Source: Rubrobacter sp.
Lineage (GTDB): Bacteria > Actinomycetota > Rubrobacteria > Rubrobacterales > Rubrobacteraceae
Assembly: GCA_019247245.1 (NCBI GenBank)
Contig: JAFAPF010000185.1
Location: 1-7,375, forward strand
DNA length: 7,375 nt
Direction of reading: 5' to 3'
The translations under genes were made by a program, and so were the position numbers. A model generated the notes under the pieces. The model was not told the DNA's origin, searched no databases, and worked only from the letters and a program-made list of their open reading frames with translations. This document shows positions 5,590 to 7,375 of this stretch, in pieces; within the stretch, counting starts at the first letter, position 1, and each line of letters starts with the position of its first letter.

Positions 5590-6192
5590 ATGATCGATGA
5601 TGTCCTCCTCAACACCGCCAAGGATTATGCCCGCGGACGTCTCTCCGAAGGACGCTACGCCCACTCCCTGCGCGTGGCCAACACCGCTGCAAGCCTCGCC
5701 AAACTCTACGACCTCGATCTTAAGAAAGCACGTCTGTCCGCCCTCCTGCACGACGCAGCCAGGGAGATGGGCAAGGACGAGCTGTTGCGGATAGCCAAAG
5801 AGGAAGGTCTCCCTATAAGCGACTTTGAACGCGAGCGTCCCGTACTCCTGCACGGTCCTGTAGCTGCAACGCTTGCGTGCAAGGAGCTAGGGTTAGAGGA
5901 TGCGGAGGTAAGGGAGGCGATATACCATCACACGACGGGCGTACCGGGTATAGGGCCTCTTGCGCTCGCCGTGTACGTTGCTGATAAGATCGAACCGGGC
6001 CGTAGAGGGTCCGGCGTAGAGAATCTGCGCAATGTAGCCCCTAAGAGCCTCCGAGGAGCTGCGATGGCGGCGTTGGAAGACTCCATCTCCCACGACGAAC
6101 GGTATGGCCGACCGGTCCACCCGAAGAGCCTCAAAACCCTAGAGTGGTTAAAGAGCTGTGGAGGCGAACGCTTCGATGAGCCTAAGGTGTAG
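5590..6192 (+). CDS. yqeK: YqeK-type HD-domain Ap4A hydrolase (symmetrical diadenosine tetraphosphatase)
   Basis: This 200-residue HD-superfamily protein matches the YqeK group, which cleaves Ap4A symmetrically to two ADP. Metal-binding residues are in the expected order: His25 (RYAHSLRV), His54-Asp55 (LLHDAAR), His88 (LLHGP), His113-His114 (IYHHTTG) and Asp132 in ADKIEPGR, the YqeK signature ending. Length is typical. The ATG at 5590 lacks a Shine-Dalgarno site but follows a TACAAT box by 7 bases, so the transcript is probably leaderless. In many bacteria yqeK lies in nadD-yqeK-rsfS; here it stands alone, divergent from cinA. The 3' end overlaps the convergent YdjM-like gene by 11 bases. A related HD phosphohydrolase is possible, but the ADKIEPGR motif makes YqeK the best call. 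Confidence 0.88.
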   Translation: MIDDVLLNTAKDYARGRLSEGRYAHSLRVANTAASLAKLYDLDLKKARLSALLHDAAREMGKDELLRIAKEEGLPISDFERERPVLLHGPVAATLACKELGLEDAEVREAIYHHTTGVPGIGPLALAVYVADKIEPGRRGSGVENLRNVAPKSLRGAAMAALEDSISHDERYGRPVHPKSLKTLEWLKSCGGERFDEPKV

Positions 6193-6721
6193 CATTATAG
6201 AAGACTCCGTATCCTGCCACCACCGCTGCAGCGAGCGCTACGGCGAACTCTGCCACCCCCCCAGACCGAACTCCTCCGGGTAAAAGCCTGAAGGGCCATC
6301 CTACCGGCCACAAGAGCGGAATTCCTCTAGTGTTCAACGCATCGGCGACGAGGTGCGAGGCATAACCAGCCACGAGAGCAAAGCATAAGTTGGGGGAGAA
6401 GGGTGCTATAAAAGATACAATAGCGACGAAGAAAGCAATCCCCAGCAAGGAGTGCGTCAAGGTCCGGTGTCCGACAGTACGAGCGAGCACGAACGAGGTG
6501 GTCCTCAAGATCCAGCTCGCGGGACGCGTAAGAGCGTTCAGCACTGGGCTCTTGGTACGACTTAAACCATTGCCGAGCCTGCTACGCGGGTTGTCCACGT
6601 CTGGGATCCAAGAGGCTACTACCGCAGCGGGATAAGCATAAAGGGGTGGCTCTTTTCCGACGAGAAGTGAAGCTCCGGCCAGGACTGCGATCCCAAAAAT
6701 GGCATGCGTAGTAGCGTTCAT
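6182..6721 (-). CDS. YdjM-like membrane-bound metal-dependent hydrolase (DUF457 family)
   Basis: This 179-residue membrane protein has the family's polar residues set among hydrophobic helices: His6 in the N-terminal THAIFG, Asp41 and Asp43 in SWIPDVDNP, GHRTLTHS at 84-91 (His85, His90), and GYASHLVADALNTRG at 119-133 (His123, Asp127). These are expected to bind metal. Hydrophobic stretches lie near 8-22, 28-40, 91-108, 112-125 and 156-174. The reaction is unknown for the family; E. coli YdjM is LexA-controlled, but I see no clear LexA box here. ATG 6721 has no Shine-Dalgarno sequence and lies 9 bases after an extended -10 TGCTAAACT, so a near-leaderless mRNA is likely. The 3' end overlaps yqeK by 11 bases with no terminator between them. 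Confidence 0.85.
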   Translation of the reverse strand: MNATTHAIFGIAVLAGASLLVGKEPPLYAYPAAVVASWIPDVDNPRSRLGNGLSRTKSPVLNALTRPASWILRTTSFVLARTVGHRTLTHSLLGIAFFVAIVSFIAPFSPNLCFALVAGYASHLVADALNTRGIPLLWPVGWPFRLLPGGVRSGGVAEFAVALAAAVVAGYGVFYNATP

Positions 6722-6730
6722 ACGGAGGAC

Positions 6731-6739
6731 AGTTTAGCA
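6731..6739 (-). promoter_or_regulatory. extended -10 promoter of the YdjM-like gene
   Basis: Minus-strand TGCTAAACT combines a TGn extension with a TAAACT hexamer (four of six consensus bases) ending 9 bases before the ATG. An extended -10 can work without a -35, and none is evident. The predicted leader is only about 3 bases. Confidence 0.4.
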
Positions 6740-6830
6740 ACTCGCAAAGCCCCAGCGTACGGGAAGGCTTCCAACAGATGGCCGAACACAAAGAACTTCG
6801 ATTCGCAGAGAGGAACGGGCTCCGATTGCG

Positions 6831-7375
6831 TTAGCCCTGTGGTTCCTGGCTCCAGGAGTCAGCCGTCCCTGGCGACGACTGGTCTGGCTGTCCAGGGGGA
6901 TGTAGTTCGATGAAGGTCTGAGTTACTTCGGGCATCTCGTCGCGCATCGCCTTAGTTATCCGTTCGAGGAGCTCCTCGATCTGGTCGGTGTCGAGCCCGT
7001 CTACAACGTGAATCTCGGCGTTCACTAGCACGGCGTTCGGCCCCAAATGCATTGTCAGTAGCCGCAGCACGTCCGTTACCTCATCAAAGGAAGTAATGGT
7101 CTTGCGCAGGCGCTTCTCGTCCTCAGGAGGTACTGCTTCGCCCAAAAGCAGAGCCCGCGAGTCGGCGCCGAGTGCGAAGGCGACCACACCGAGGACTACG
7201 GCGACGCCGATAGAGGCGATGCCGTCATAAACCGAGGTGCCTGTTAGCTGTGTGACGAAGAGCCCCGCAGCCGCGATGGCAACCCCTATGAGCGCTGCAA
7301 CGTCCTCGTAGAGCGGCACCTTCAGGGTCGTGTTGCGCGTGGTTCTGAAGTGGTCCCAGAACGAACGATTCTCTT
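6831..7375 (-). CDS. cation diffusion facilitator family transporter, C-terminal part (5' end beyond window)
   Basis: The frame is open from the right edge to a TAA at 6831-6833, giving about 180 residues of a larger protein. The visible part starts with ENRSFWDHFR, then a LYEDVAALIG helix, a VYDGIASIGVAVVLG helix (metal-site acidic residues expected in these), and a cytosolic ferredoxin-like C-terminal domain containing LLTMHLGPNAVLVNAEIHV and EVTQTFIELHPP. This is the layout of CDF metal/proton antiporters that export divalent cations such as zinc, iron, cobalt or manganese. A polar tail of about 20 residues (rich in Pro, Gly, Ser, Gln) follows the domain. The first transmembrane helices lie outside. 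A GTG at 7317-7319 is inside the domain and is not the true start. No clear terminator is seen between its stop and 6740. Confidence 0.88.
   Translation of the reverse strand, partial: ENRSFWDHFRTTRNTTLKVPLYEDVAALIGVAIAAAGLFVTQLTGTSVYDGIASIGVAVVLGVVAFALGADSRALLLGEAVPPEDEKRLRKTITSFDEVTDVLRLLTMHLGPNAVLVNAEIHVVDGLDTDQIEELLERITKAMRDEMPEVTQTFIELHPPGQPDQSSPGTADSWSQEPQG

Noticed and set aside
6784..6806. GAACACAAAGAACTTCG as a LexA box for the YdjM-like gene
   Set aside because: The half-sites are not in the spacing or orientation of the actinobacterial GAAC-N4-GTTC box.
1..7375. CRISPR arrays, tRNA genes, insertion sequences, attachment sites
   Set aside because: No spaced direct repeats, cloverleaf sequences, transposase motifs or terminal inverted repeats were seen on reading both strands.

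Overview
This window reads as an ordinary chromosomal stretch from a moderately GC-rich bacterium, most likely a deep-branching actinobacterium (a Rubrobacter-like lineage is a guess from protein flavour). The pointers are several genes whose -10 box sits right in front of the start codon (leaderless style), TTG/GTG starts, and full-length CinA, YqeK and MoaD/MoaE proteins of actinobacterial type. I see no phage, IS, CRISPR, tRNA or rRNA gene.

Left part (55-2326, + strand): a strong promoter drives an unrecognised 173-residue protein. After an 84-base gap comes a diacylglycerol-kinase-family lipid kinase, then moaD and moaE, the two subunits of molybdopterin synthase. The last three are packed as an operon (4-base gap, then no gap). 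moaD and moaE share one reading frame and are separated only by a TAG codon.

Middle (2431-4030, + strand): a Nudix hydrolase overlaps by 8 bases a CPBP-family membrane protease. Immediately behind it is the wreck of a cupin gene with no N-terminal part and two apparent +1 frameshifts. A strong hairpin terminator closes the block and can serve both strands. The non-coding stretch 4031-4267 is unusually structured: two inverted repeats flank a minus-strand TATAAT, and there is a 14-base match to the conserved 3' end of 16S rRNA.

Right part: cinA (minus) and yqeK (plus) diverge from a 22/23-base gap with overlapping -10 elements, and both are predicted to be leaderless. yqeK runs into a convergent YdjM-like membrane hydrolase gene (11-base 3' overlap). 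A cation diffusion facilitator gene (minus) runs off the right edge.

Functionally the window mixes molybdenum cofactor assembly, lipid phosphorylation and nucleotide house-cleaning (Nudix, CinA, YqeK), with three membrane proteins. I found no clearly new multi-gene system. The best leads are the moaD/moaE junction, the compact divergent cinA/yqeK promoter and the structured 4031-4267 intergenic region.
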